Part shown: positions 46,402 to 56,589 of the stretch, one piece after another
Layout of the letters: every line of letters starts with the position of its first letter
Position numbering within the stretch: the stretch's first letter is position 1
Origin: Hyaloperonospora brassicae
Lineage: Eukaryota > Oomycota > Peronosporomycetes > Peronosporales > Peronosporaceae
Direction: 5' to 3'
NCBI GenBank assembly: GCA_947650285.1
Contig: CANTFL010001244.1
Coordinates: 248,001 to 312,000, forward strand
DNA: 64,000 bases
The notes under the pieces: model-generated
Databases searched by the model: none
What the model was told of the DNA's origin: nothing
Seen by the model: the letters and a program-made list of their open reading frames with translations, nothing else
Translations under genes and position numbers: made by a program

Positions 46402-49400
46402 GCTGAACGTCTCCCTGACCGAAAGCTGACGGTATTATTCCCTTTGTAAATTGATCCATTATCAGCCGCTGCGATCGCCTGTCCGGTGCAATGGATTGAT
46501 TACCACAGGACATATGTGTCATTGGTACCGCAAACTTCCTATTACTGTCTGTACTTTTGGCTCCCAGGACGGTACCATAGTCGGTCGTCGGGTGAAGCTG
46601 CAAGAAGCTATGCAGCATTCATCGCATCTGCTACTGGTTTGCCTAATATTATCGTACGTGGCCTATCGGCTTTGTCGTGTTGACTTGTTCGAGTCATGTA
46701 GATTTGGTCCTGGCCATGCCAAAGTTCGTGGCCGATCGCCCTTTTGATATAGCTACCGAAGGAGCATTTGCGTCGGTAGATGCTCCAGGAACGTCGGACT
46801 TTAACAATTACGACAGTAAGTGAATCAACACGGAAGACGACAATCAACAGTCGACCGTTGATACGAGAGATCGAGGCTTGTTTTCTGCCCAGGCTTACAG
46901 CGGATCGAACTTGGAAAAACTCAGATGCTCCACGTGTGGTGTGCGACTCGCCAGCGACCTCAGTATGTTTGAAGTGCTTGATCTATTGACATCGGTCCGT
47001 CGTGAAGAGCGATCCGAAGAAGCAAAAGAAATGACCGCCAAGCTTTACTTCGGTACGTCGTGCTCATCGGCTGAGCTCAGGGTGTCTGCTAATTGTGAAA
47101 AGGAAGAGCTGCTTACAAAGGTACAACCAGGAGACTCGTAGATATACGTCGCTTATCGACCAACAGTTGGAATGCGTTCCGTCAACTTTGTTGTACGAAG
47201 CGGACATGTGGAAACAGCTTTGCCGAATATTGAAACAAGGTAGCGTCAACCTCAGTACGTCAAAAAGATTGCGGAAACGATGACTTGCACAGCATACCCT
47301 CTCGCAATCGTGCCGCGATGTATCTAAGCTGATCTACGAAAATGGCATGTGACATGTGCTCATAACAACTTCCGCACTATCTTCATCCCACCGGCAATAC
47401 GAATGCTCCACGAGCACATTTGTAAGGTTCGCTACCAAATGTCCTCCTCACGTTCATTGTCATAATTGTAAGGTGGTTTTTGCTGCATTGACGAAACATC
47501 TACCGCAAAATGCCGATCGACGTTTTGCCGCGTTTCTACGAAACGAACTCGATCAAACAATACTTGTGGCTTTCCCTAAATGGCACTTCCTCTCGATACA
47601 CGAGTACTTCGAGGTCGGATCCTATACATCCTTCTCTAGCACGTCGCGTATTCTGCGGCTGATGCTCTTTTGTCCCGAAGATAATCTAACGCTACCCAAT
47701 ATAGATACTCGGTCCATTGCCACGGACGCATGTTCAGTAGTTCTTTCACCAGTTTCGACTCTTAAAACTCGCTACTACGCTTCACATTCCGTCAGCCGCT
47801 CGACCTTGTGTCTTCTGAAACACAAAGCTCTGGATTGCTCGAGTTGATTGATTTCATGCGATGTAGTGGATGCAGCAAAGACAACACAGAGCTGGAGATC
47901 TTCTTACCAACGACCAACGTCAATTCATGCGATGAGCCTCCAACTGAGCACTTGCGACTCGGTGATAACTTGCAGAGGACAGTGACCGAGGAATCATACG
48001 CTTTCTTTATTCAGCCACCTGCGGTCTCGTATAAACTTTGTTCACATCCAGCCGACTATATCCTCATGTGAGAGAGATGAGAAGCTGTGTCCGTCCGGCC
48101 GTGCAGACAACTGCAAAGCGAGATGAACGCTCTCATTGATGTACAATGGAACGCACGACTACTCAAGTCCAATCGCAATGTTCCTCGTACTTGACATGCA
48201 GTCGACTTCGAAGTATGATATGGATTTGGTGTGGATGACGTTGCCATTGAACTGGCGAGGGAGTGTCCGGACAAGGCTAACACCACAGAAACGCAACCTG
48301 AACAATGCACAAATGCCCAAGTTCCATCCTCGATCTGCAAATGTCCCCCGCTAGTACTTCCCTGTTATCTCAGTTTACTTGTTGTCATACCTACCATCTC
48401 TCTCGTATTCAAAAAGCCACACTGACTGCTGATGTGATCTTACTTTGCCTCGTTACACTAAATGTGTCAGTGCTAGCGTTTTTCACGCCATCAAACGCCA
48501 TAGCAAACAAGCCATCTATTTCGATGATACGGCCCGGTCTACGATAACCGCGCTTCTTTTCGTAGCTAGTGGAGGACATACTGCTTTGTGACTAACTGTA
48601 TGCGGCGCAGATAGCGCTGTCACAAGCAGCTTGTTCGAAAATGCACGAGGAACTACCTAACACGATCTCAGTTAGCAAATTGCGGTACCATACCACAAGT
48701 GTGATCGACAGAGATCCGAAAGAAACGCAACCGAATGCTCATCGATCGGTTATGCGTATGTTTGAAGACATCCGTGGTGAAGCACATCGCACGATTCGTC
48801 TGCAGAAGCTCAAATCGGGTCACGGCTGCTCAATCAATGCGCCGCCTTCTCCGGAGTCATACCCGTGACAAGTCAGTTCAAATCACTTTTTCGTTTCAAG
48901 GGCATGAACGTGGACAGCAGCTCATTCCTCGCGCATTGTTACAATTACAACAAGTGTGTCAGCCAAAGAATGATAAACCAGGTGGGGGGGCGCTGACAGC
49001 TGGTCGTTTCATTCTAGTAGTCGTAGCAACGCTTTGAGTAGATGCTGGCCACCAAAGGAGCTAGAAACTCAGCAGAACCGTCCGTTTACGACAGAAAATG
49101 TGCTTGTCAATCGAGTAATCAGCGATGACAATGTAGTCTGGAATGCTAGGCAACACTTCTGTCGTTTCAAGTTTGCAACAATGTCCAGGACACTGATGAT
49201 GTACGAATGAATGCATTTGGCTGCATGACGTACTGCGCGACACAACAAGGCCGCGTATGGAAAAGGAGGCATCATAAGGTTCCACCTTTATACTGACAGC
49301 ATTACGCTCTACTCGCCTCTCACTTCCGATAATACGCTCTAGGCCTTCCTTGGACATTAATCCAGTACGGCACAATGATCGCGGTATGCTGTTATGATCA

Positions 49401-49602
49401 CTCCCCTGACAGTGGCTAGATTGCATAGTGGCAAAACGGCGTGTCAAACACTCATAGAAAAACACGTTTGGCATCGTATCCGGTCACGCCGTATCTAACT
49501 ACACAGTGTCTTTTGTTTCTACCAATCCGCGAGTCCACCTCCATCTGCGTCTTCTGATTGGACAAAACAAAAACGATCGACACACAGCCATCGCCACGAG
49601 AC
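46402..49602. other. Gene-poor region with eroded multi-exon sequence
   Basis: No intact gene. Part of it (46688-48100) looks like a decayed gene and is listed separately. Beyond it, to 49602, I see only short frames. An ATTGG (inverted CCAAT) at about 49557 lies 45 bp before the DUF4954 gene start. Confidence 0.45.
46688..48100 (+). pseudogene. Probable eroded multi-exon gene, family unknown
   Basis: Several protein-like blocks follow each other with splice-like borders. ATEGAFASVDAPGTSDFNNY ends at an AGTAAGT. CTGCCCAG precedes AYSGSNLEKLRCSTCGVRLA and FEVLDLLTSVRREERSEEA, which ends at TTCGGTACGT. YNQETRRYTSLIDQQLE and LYEADMWKQLCRILKQ end at AAGGTAGC. A later 163-codon frame (47356-47847) has CPPHVHCHNCKVVFAALTKH. 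Phases between blocks do not close and stops intervene, so I read it as a relic. I do not recognise the family. A living gene with unusual splicing is the alternative. Confidence 0.3.
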
Positions 49603-52104
49603 ATGGACGCGTTGCGGCTACTGGACGGCGTCTCGGACGCGCTTGCGCCCGACCTATCGGCGCTCCTTGCGTCTGACCACGTGCAGTACGTCCAGACCTG
49701 TCACGAGCTCTTCTTGTGCTCGTTTTTCCCGCTCACAGACGCAGAGATTTGCGCGCTCGAAGCGAACGGGAACTCGGGTACGTGCTCACGGTATCAGGCG
49801 ACTCAGATATTGACCTACAGGTCCATCTGATGCTCACGACTACCCCCACGTGCAATTGTTTGCAGCGGAAGACTGGAAACAGGTGCGGAAGACCTCTGCG
49901 GACGTACCACTGCAGACGTCGCGTGTCCGCCAGTGCGTCTTCCACGGAAAAGTCGTGCTCGGCAGCTTCTCGTCCACCTTCCGCCACAATGTCGACGGCG
50001 TGCCGTTCTGCTGTGGTGTGTACAACTCGGTGCTGAGTCACGTTGTCGTGCTGGACGACGCGCTCGTGAGGGACACACTTGTGCTCAAGCACGTGCTCGT
50101 GGACGCTCGAGCGTCCGTGATCAAGTGTGGTAGCGTCACGGGTCCAGACGCAGCAAACGTAGCAGGAGGTAAAGCAGGAGCAACTACAGCAGCTAACGGC
50201 AGGTTGGTGCACGTGGGTGTTGAGACAGGCGGTCGCGGTGTTCGTGTCGTGGCCGATTTACCGTTTGCTGTGGTAGCAGCTCTTGCTACAAGGACGAGGC
50301 GAGAGGCCGCGTTCTTGACAATGTACGAGACGGTTGTAAACGAGTATATTGCAAAGGTCCAAGTGCCAATGACAATCGTGGCACCGCACGCTCGTGTTCG
50401 GGGCTGTTTTCGTGTCCAAAGTACGTTTGTCGGAAAGGCTGCAGTCGTCGAAGACTGCAACGTTGTCAACTCGACGATCTTGTCGACTGCGGAAGAACCG
50501 TCTGTTGTCCGAAGCAAAAGCAGTGTCTGTGACTCGATCGTGCAGTGGAACTCAACCGTTGAGACTCTCAGTATTGTCCAAGGGTCATTTCTGTGCGATA
50601 CGTCGCGTGTTGCGCGGCATGGGGTTGTCACGAGCTCTGTGATCGGACCGAATACGTCGATCGCTGCAGGAGAGGTGACATCCAGTTTCGTGGGACCGTT
50701 TGTGGGGTTTCACCATCAGGCGCTATTGATTGCCTCGGTCTGGCCGAAAGGCAAAGGAAACGTTGGGTACGGCGCTAACGTTGGCAGCAATCACACTCTG
50801 AAAGCACCTGACCAGGAGATATTTCATGGTGAGGGAGTGTTCTTTGGATTGGGGTGCAATGTCAAGTTCCCCTCCAATTTCGTAAGGGCGCCGTATTCTG
50901 TTATCGCGACTGCGGTCAACACGCTACCGCAGCTGGTGGCAATGCCGTTTGCGCTGATCAACACACCAGGTCATCACGTATTATCGCTATCTCCAGCGAT
51001 CAATGAAATCTCGCCAGGGTACGTTTCACAAAGTTTGGCAAGGTTGTTGGCTCTTACACACTGAAGATGACGTGTTTTGCGCGGTATCCGGTAGATGGGT
51101 GCTTTCCAACAGCGTATTCACTGTGCTCCGGAATGAAGACAAATTTCGCTCGCGAAACAAATCAAAGCGCACGCTTATTGAGTCCGACATCTTTCGCCCG
51201 GAGATTGTCCAGTACATGAAAGGTAGGCTAGCTCGCGTGGAGCGTTTAGCGCACGATGACTGACTCTGTTGTTTGTGTAGACGCTCGTGTGGAACTTGTG
51301 ACCGCAGAAGGCAAAGCAGAACTTTATCTTGCGGATGGAGAGGCTGTGTACACTGATAAACAAGCTCGAGGACTGGGCAAGAACTACATGCGCGAGACAT
51401 CTCGCTTAGCGGGAATCGCGGCATACACGTTCTTCATCAAGCTATATGCTCTCGACGCGCTGTTGAACTGCGTGGAAGATGGCTGCGTGGGCACTGACGA
51501 TACCGTTGCATCGGTGGACAGGTACTGCACCTTTTGTTCGAGCTGTCTTGGCTTTCCTTCCGTTGCCCTCACAATACTCGTGTCTTCTGGTTGTCGCTGT
51601 AGCTCTCAATATGGTCTAGCAACGTTATTAGAAGAATTTGACCGAAGCAGCCTTATTCGTGACTGTCTTAGCGATCTCGTTTTGATGAAGACCAAGATAG
51701 CGAACATGGCTGCAGATGGCAAGACGCGTGACGATGTTCGCGGTCAGCGAATTACTCCTGGCTACTCAGACGTGCACAAGTCAGTAGCGGATGAGCCTGT
51801 GGTTTTACAAGCTTGGAGGTTTGGCCTGCGTACTTTGTGTTTGTTCGCTTTTTCATGCGGTTGACAAAACACATGTCCTCTTTGTATCACAGGACTGCAA
51901 AAGAGACCGAGGAGCGAGTGGCTGCGTGCATAGCTGGTACCTGAATTGTTATGCAGCAGCGGAAACTAGAAACGGCGATTGTGGTAAGATGAAGAGGAAC
52001 GATCTTGTAGAGCAAAACGCAAGCTGATCGCGGAAGCAGAAGCAGCACGGACTGCACAGTCTTGGGTCGCCGGACAAATGAGTGAAAAATGGTTGCGTTG
52101 GTGA
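49603..52104 (+). CDS. DUF4954/DUF6819-like left-handed beta-helix protein
   Basis: Function unknown. It resembles the large DUF4954 proteins known mainly from Bacteroidetes and some algae/heterokonts, with hexapeptide-type beta-helix repeats as in sugar-nucleotide enzymes. Seven exons: 49603-49777, 49866-51018, 51095-51222, 51281-51521, 51603-51818, 51893-51925 and 52011-52104, 679 aa, introns 58-88 nt. Repeats run through the large exon: GVYNSVLSHVVVLDDALVRD, VVEDCNVVNSTILS, VCDSIVQWNSTVETLS, VTSSVIGPNTSIAAGEVTSS, VGPFVGFHHQALLIASVWP, VGYGANVGSNHTLKAPDQE. After them come FFGLGCNVKFPSNF, YSVIATAVNTLPQ and a helical C-terminal region. The last exon (ends QMSEKWLRW) rests on a GTGCAT donor. 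If that is not used, the protein stops at about 51942. Confidence 0.78.
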
Positions 52105-52973
52105 TCAGGTGCCATTCGTTTTCGTGGAGATAGCTGGGAGATGAACGACCTAAATGATAAGCCAAGAACGGATGACGACTAGCAATTGTCGCACTACCAA
52201 ATGCGTCAACGATTCGGACGGTGCACCCTTCTACACTGGGTCTGGAGAATAACGCTGGTACCAACTGACGTGCTTGGGTGTGATGTGCGCGCTGGGTACA
52301 CATCTTTCTTTTTGACAGGCGGCACGCACAGCTGCCTAGACAAACACGATAGACGGTGTCAGTGTCGAGTTGACTACATTGCTGTCATGGAGGCTGCTTC
52401 CACGATAGACTGAAGAAACAGAAAAGAAGTCGAAAAGCCGTTGTGATGGAATCTGGACTGGGACCTACTGATTGCCGTACGTTGGTGTCCTTTGTGAAGG
52501 CAAGAGCAGCTGGAAGAGAAGACAAGTTGACAAAGAATGCTAGAGCGCCGTTGGATAACAGCTTGCACGTGGCAATCCAGATTATCCAGTTCGGACACTT
52601 TTTGCTTCGTATCGATTGCTTACTGGTAGGGATGCATCGACGAGCCAAATGGTGTATGCGAGAGGAGAAAGCGACGCAATACTGATGGGATTACTGTCAA
52701 AGGTGTATCTTCCTGCCAAGTACGCTGTGGTCTTCACCTACGTGACTAGCAAGGCGAAAGCAACATTCATGGTACCTGTACGGCATCCACGCAACCACAC
52801 AAGTGCCAGCTTTAACCACTCACTCCCGCGAACACGCAAGCCGACTGTGCGCATCCAATGATGACGTTGGTAAAAAAATGCCAGCTGCACAACAGGGTCA
52901 AGTTATCGTGCCAGGGAATGTATAATATGAGTATTAGAAGCGCAAGCATTGACAGCGATCCACTGCTCGGATT
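52105..52973. other. Spacer between DUF4954 gene and disrupted gene
   Basis: No supported gene. Short frames on both strands (52443-52685 plus, 52385-52648 minus) have no motif. It should contain the 3' ends of both flanking genes. Confidence 0.45.
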
Positions 52974-53951
52974 CTATAAACAGAACTTGGATTGCTCTAG
53001 CAAGCTGTCATTACAAGATTGCGCTTGTAAAACGTACGATACAAGTGCTGACGCCCATGTTGTCAAGCGGTGTACGAAGAGCATTCTTTGCCACGCGTTT
53101 CTTTGGACGCAATGGACAAAAAAGGGAGCACTGCATCTGAGTTTGTGACGCGAGTTGAACGCTCGTGCTCTACTCCGTCGCACGAAGTCGATTTGAGTCA
53201 TGTAAACATTTACTATTGATTGTTGACGCGGCATCGATTCGAGGCTCGTGGCCTCGCTCTTTCGCGTGGCCGGTGGACCGTTCTCGTGAATCGCAATGCG
53301 CCGCCTGTCAATGTCAATCTCCACCTTTTCCAGACCATGTATCTGCTCATTATGCAACATTGCACGCATTCGATTCGCGGCCACTGCTACAATTGCTGCG
53401 ACAAGTTCCTTGGCGTATTCTTCGATTGTGAAAACATGATGATAGAAGTTGAACAACGCCGCATAAGGGTCACGCTTGTCGACGTGACGCAGGTAGGCTG
53501 CCCCCATCCAATGTCGTGGGTTGTTCACGAGACGGGCAGCTATGTCGTTCCAAGAGGGTCCAAGGGACATTTTGTCAAGTTCCAGCAGCGTACACACTTC
53601 CTCAGGTAAAGAGCCTCTGAAGTTCCCAGAACCGAAATTGCTGTTCCTCCATGCTAGTTGCAACGTCGTGAACGAATGACTTTGCTCTTGCTACTTAGTC
53701 CTCAACGCGATGATGGTATCGGCGGTTGGAATGTCAATTGGAGCATTCGACGCCTGCAGTTGCTTGTACCAGTGCTCTGGATCGAGAGATGAGATGCAAC
53801 CACTGAATAGGAGCGCGTTATCCAGATGGGCGTCTTGTACATCCTGGGGCATCGGTGGCCAAGAAAGCCGAGTCGACGCGCTTAGCTGCATCTTCGTCAA
53901 ACCTGCAACACGAGACAGCACAAAGTTTTCAAGGCCCATCGTCTCGTATAA
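52974..53951 (-). pseudogene. 3' part of a gene interrupted by the LTR retrotransposon
   Basis: Family not recognised. Reading leftward from the insertion point, exon 53951-53695 encodes ETMGLENFVLSRVAGLTKMQ, PQDVQDAHLDNALLFSG and SLDPEHWYKQLQASNAP. A 54-nt GTAGCA-CAG intron (53694-53641) leads to an exon from 53640 with FGSGNFRGSLPEEVCTLLEL, LGPSWNDIAARLVNNPRHW, YAALFNFYHHVFTIEEYAKE and AANRMRAMLHNEQIHGLEK. The helical block around SWNDIAARL faintly recalls a Death-like fold, but I would not claim it. The open frame continues to a stop at 52974, although the last about 100 residues look less protein-like. The frame is in register with the fragment on the other side of the element once one copy of the 5-bp duplication is removed. 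Confidence 0.65.
53947..53951. repeat. Left target-site duplication TATAA
   Basis: TATAA directly precedes the 5' LTR and is repeated directly after the 3' LTR (61905-61909). Five bp is typical of Ty3/gypsy integration. Confidence 0.93.
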
Positions 53952-54344
53952 TATAACGGGGCAGCCCGTTACATGGAATTGTCACTTTAAAGAAAGTGAC
54001 AATAAAGAATATGAAGTTGTAAATTCTTTCAACAATATCACAGTGCATGATGATATTGTTGAAGATAACCGAAGGGTCTACTCATTGGTTGATATCGTGA
54101 TGATATCAACCCACCAATCACCGCAGGACGCGCGCAATGAGTGGTGACGAGACGTCACCATACACTCAGTTATATTAACATAATCAAGTCAGGTTAAACA
54201 GAGAGACGGTAGTTAAAAGACTTAATTATATTAATACAACAGTTTTACTTATCCCTAATCTACGCTTCCTCGTTTGCCTCGTGTACGTCTGTCGGGGCAC
54301 CCAAACCCTTGCGTTAAGTTCACGCAAGGGTGTGCCCCGTTACA
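53952..54344 (+). repeat. 5' LTR
   Basis: 393 bp. It starts TATAACGGGG (the other copy has the canonical TGTAACGGGG) and ends CCCCGTTACA, so the ends form a 10-bp inverted repeat. Internally it is a chain of hairpins, for example GTTGATATC 54088-54096 with GATATCAAC 54102-54110. It carries the element promoter, but no exact TATA box can be fixed by eye. Confidence 0.95.
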
Positions 54345-54388
54345 CCTGGTAGCACTTTGTAGTCCTTCCAAGGACCACAGCATCCAAC
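54345..54388 (+). other. Leader and probable primer-binding site
   Basis: Two bases after the 5' LTR the sequence reads TGGTAGCACTTTG. TGG is the usual start of a primer-binding site complementary to a tRNA 3' CCA end. I cannot assign the tRNA. Confidence 0.5.
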
Positions 54389-54404
54389 ATGAACATGTTG
54401 GATG
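54381..54404 (+). repeat. Near-perfect palindrome around the gag start codon
   Basis: Arms CATCCAACATG (54381-54391) and CATGTTGGATG (54394-54404) with a two-base loop. The gag ATG at 54389 is in the left arm and a second in-frame ATG at 54395 is in the right arm. Confidence 0.9.
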
Positions 54405-55543
54405 ATGAAGAAACCTTTCACGCCACGAGTGAAGGGTTTAACCATTTGAGTGACATCGAATGGAGTGCGGTAGAACGAATGAGTTCTACCGTAGGCGAGT
54501 TCGCCATTAGCGCCATGTTGGAGTCTCTAGACAGAGACCAACAACATGCCGCTATAGCCAAGTTCATACAAAGTGAACTTGTCGCCGAAAGGGAAAAAGT
54601 AGCCTTGCTTCACCAGCAAGGCTCTCAACAGGCCGGGCAGTTGAGAGAACTCGGTGCTCAACAGACAGAGATGTTGAGACAGCAGCAATTCCATGCTGCT
54701 GTGGGCGGGACGGCACATGCGCGTCGTCCCGAAGTCATGAAAGTTGACATCTCCAAGTACAGTGGAGTCCCGGAGGACTCCCTGTTGGTATGGTTTGTCG
54801 AACTCGACAGAGCCTTAAGGGCTCGTCGCGTCGAAAATGAGCAAATGAAACTCACATTTGCTCAAACCCAATTGGCAGGACGTGCCAAAACTTGGTCCCT
54901 GGGGCTCGAGAGTAGCGACCCAAATGTGTTTAGGTTGCTAGATGACTTCAAGTCCCGGCTCAGACAAACGTTTGAGCCGCCACGAGCTGAGTTCAGGGCT
55001 CGTTCTGAGCTCCTGAAACTCAAGCAGGATAAGCGTGATGTGGACGCTTACGCACAACATATACGACTCCTAGCGAGTAGTATAACTGCTAACCCAGTTC
55101 ATGAACACACGTTGATTACGGTGTTCATGCAAGGGCTCGCAGAAGGGCCCGTCAGGAGCCACCTGTTCCGCCTTGAGCTGAATACGCTTGAAGAAGCGAT
55201 ATCAGCCGCGGAACAGGAAGACTTTAGCATGAGACAGGCTCATGCTAGCTCAAACTCTTACCGTCCACCAAGACGACAAGAGATCGGAGGTCCAGAAACA
55301 ATGGACCTCTGCTATGTTGAGAGCGAGAGACCTCGCTCTTCAAACAACAAGCGATTGCAGAGGTGCAATCGCTGTCAGAAGTTAGGGCGCTACGCATACA
55401 AGTGTAGTGCTCCACGCCCAGTACCAAGCAGTACTGAGCGAATTGGACGACAAATTACCAGAAAGGGCAATGGGCGTGGGTCCAGCGCTGTTGCGAAGCC
55501 GCAACAGCGAAACGGACCATCAAAAAATGGTCGGGGTCAGTAG
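54389..55543 (+). CDS. gag: Retrotransposon Gag polyprotein
   Basis: Structural protein that forms the virus-like particle and packages element RNA. The frame is fully open, 384 aa. An N-terminal helical region is followed by a Gag capsid-like domain (about 125-290: DISKYSGVPEDSLLVWFVEL, LTFAQTQLAGRAKTWSLGLE, FKSRLRQTFEPP, KQDKRDVDAYAQHIRLLAS). A single zinc knuckle sits near residue 325 (CNRCQKLGRYAYKC). The CX2CX4HX4C pattern has Arg in place of His, so RNA binding is probably impaired in this copy. The tail is basic. The stop (55541) is followed by pol in the -1 frame, preceded by an A-rich slippery site. Confidence 0.92.
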   Translation: MNMLDDEETFHATSEGFNHLSDIEWSAVERMSSTVGEFAISAMLESLDRDQQHAAIAKFIQSELVAEREKVALLHQQGSQQAGQLRELGAQQTEMLRQQQFHAAVGGTAHARRPEVMKVDISKYSGVPEDSLLVWFVELDRALRARRVENEQMKLTFAQTQLAGRAKTWSLGLESSDPNVFRLLDDFKSRLRQTFEPPRAEFRARSELLKLKQDKRDVDAYAQHIRLLASSITANPVHEHTLITVFMQGLAEGPVRSHLFRLELNTLEEAISAAEQEDFSMRQAHASSNSYRPPRRQEIGGPETMDLCYVESERPRSSNNKRLQRCNRCQKLGRYAYKCSAPRPVPSSTERIGRQITRKGNGRGSSAVAKPQQRNGPSKNGRGQ

Positions 55544-55565
55544 GGGCGGAGCGCCCTACTGATCC
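55522..55565 (+). promoter_or_regulatory. Candidate -1 ribosomal frameshift signal between gag and pol
   Basis: A AAA AAT (55522-55528) is in the gag frame, with Ser-Lys-Asn codons just before and across it. Five bases later a 12-bp stem forms between 55534-55545 and 55554-55565 (one G-T pair, 8-base loop) and contains the gag stop codon. Slipping back one base at AAAAAAT puts ribosomes in the frame that leads to protease (codons beginning at 55528). Hairpins are everywhere in this element, so the stem alone is weak evidence. Spacing, slippery heptamer and frame agree. Confidence 0.55.
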
Positions 55566-56436
55566 AGCAACCTCAAGAGAATTTGCAAATCTCTTGACGA
55601 AAGTTGCTTTAGATACACAATCATTGTGAGTCTCTGCACCTGGTAATGACGTTTTGCTCATCACTTTGAAGTTGGAAGCGAAAAATGATTTGTCGCTTCG
55701 TGCCCTAGTAGACTGTGGGGCGTCGAACAACTTTGTTCGTCGCCAGTCACTAGAGGGTCGTAGGCTCAAGTTCGTTGAGCGCGACATTCCCCTCACGAGG
55801 ATGACGGTGCGCCTTGCAACAGGCGCATCGATTACCGTTAAGAAACGTGTAATCGGAATCCACTACACGTTAAAATATGAACAGTACGATGATGACTTCA
55901 TCGTACTGGATCTGGATGACAAATTTGATGTCATACTGGGATTACCTTGGCTCAGAAAGTACGAGCCAAGGGTGAGCTGGCAGCATCGATCCGTGAAGAT
56001 GCCTGCCACTTGTTCATCAGATGGCCATCTGATGAACATCTTGGAGCGTCCACAAGAGTGTGGATGTTCTGCGAGTGAGTGCGTTGGCCTCACTCGCGGT
56101 TCGGTCGTTTGCACGACTGCACAAGATCACAGAGTAGTTGATCACTACACTGTGGAGCAAGCTCCCGGCGACTGTACAGATGTAAAGGCAGCGCTGAAGG
56201 TCCACCACTCGAATAAGTCGAGTGGACCGGGGCATGGACGTATGTCTAGCGGGCGACATCCTAGCAAGAGTAAACCGGTTTCCCACAAGCGGCAACACGG
56301 ATATTCTAGGTCGACTGGAGAATCGACCGTAGATGATCGGTACCTGACTGTGGTTGCACAGCCACAGTCAGAAGACGTAGAGGGAATAAGTCCCCACGTA
56401 CTTGAGGAAGGACTTCCTCAAGAGTTAATTACTTAG
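55561..56436 (+). pseudogene. Pol: retropepsin-like protease segment
   Basis: The frame from the -1 shift runs through DPATSREF to a TGA at 55627, then is open to 56436. The aspartic protease core is visible as ALVDCGASNNFVRRQSL (D-C/S-G-A active site) with a flap-like MTVRLATGASITV, then FDVILGLPWLRKYEP. A basic, Ser-rich linker follows. One nonsense codon before the domain and a stop after it break the polyprotein in this copy. Confidence 0.85.
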
Positions 56437-56589
56437 GGATTAGGCCCTCATCAACCTGTGAAACGAAGTTCCCAGGAAGGAACCGAGACGTTGAACGTCT
56501 TGGTTAATGACGGATCAAGCGTAGGCGCTTATACGCTTGATCTGATTGTGCCTCCAAAGTTAACTTCGGAGATAACTTAATTCCAACGA

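Noticed and set aside
3140..53000. tRNA or rRNA genes in the host portion
   Set aside because: I saw no cloverleaf with convincing A and B boxes and no rRNA-like stretch by eye. A covariance-model scan would be decisive.
53169..53640. Death-domain assignment for the disrupted gene
   Set aside because: Only a loose resemblance around SWNDIAARL. Without an alignment the claim would be unsupported.
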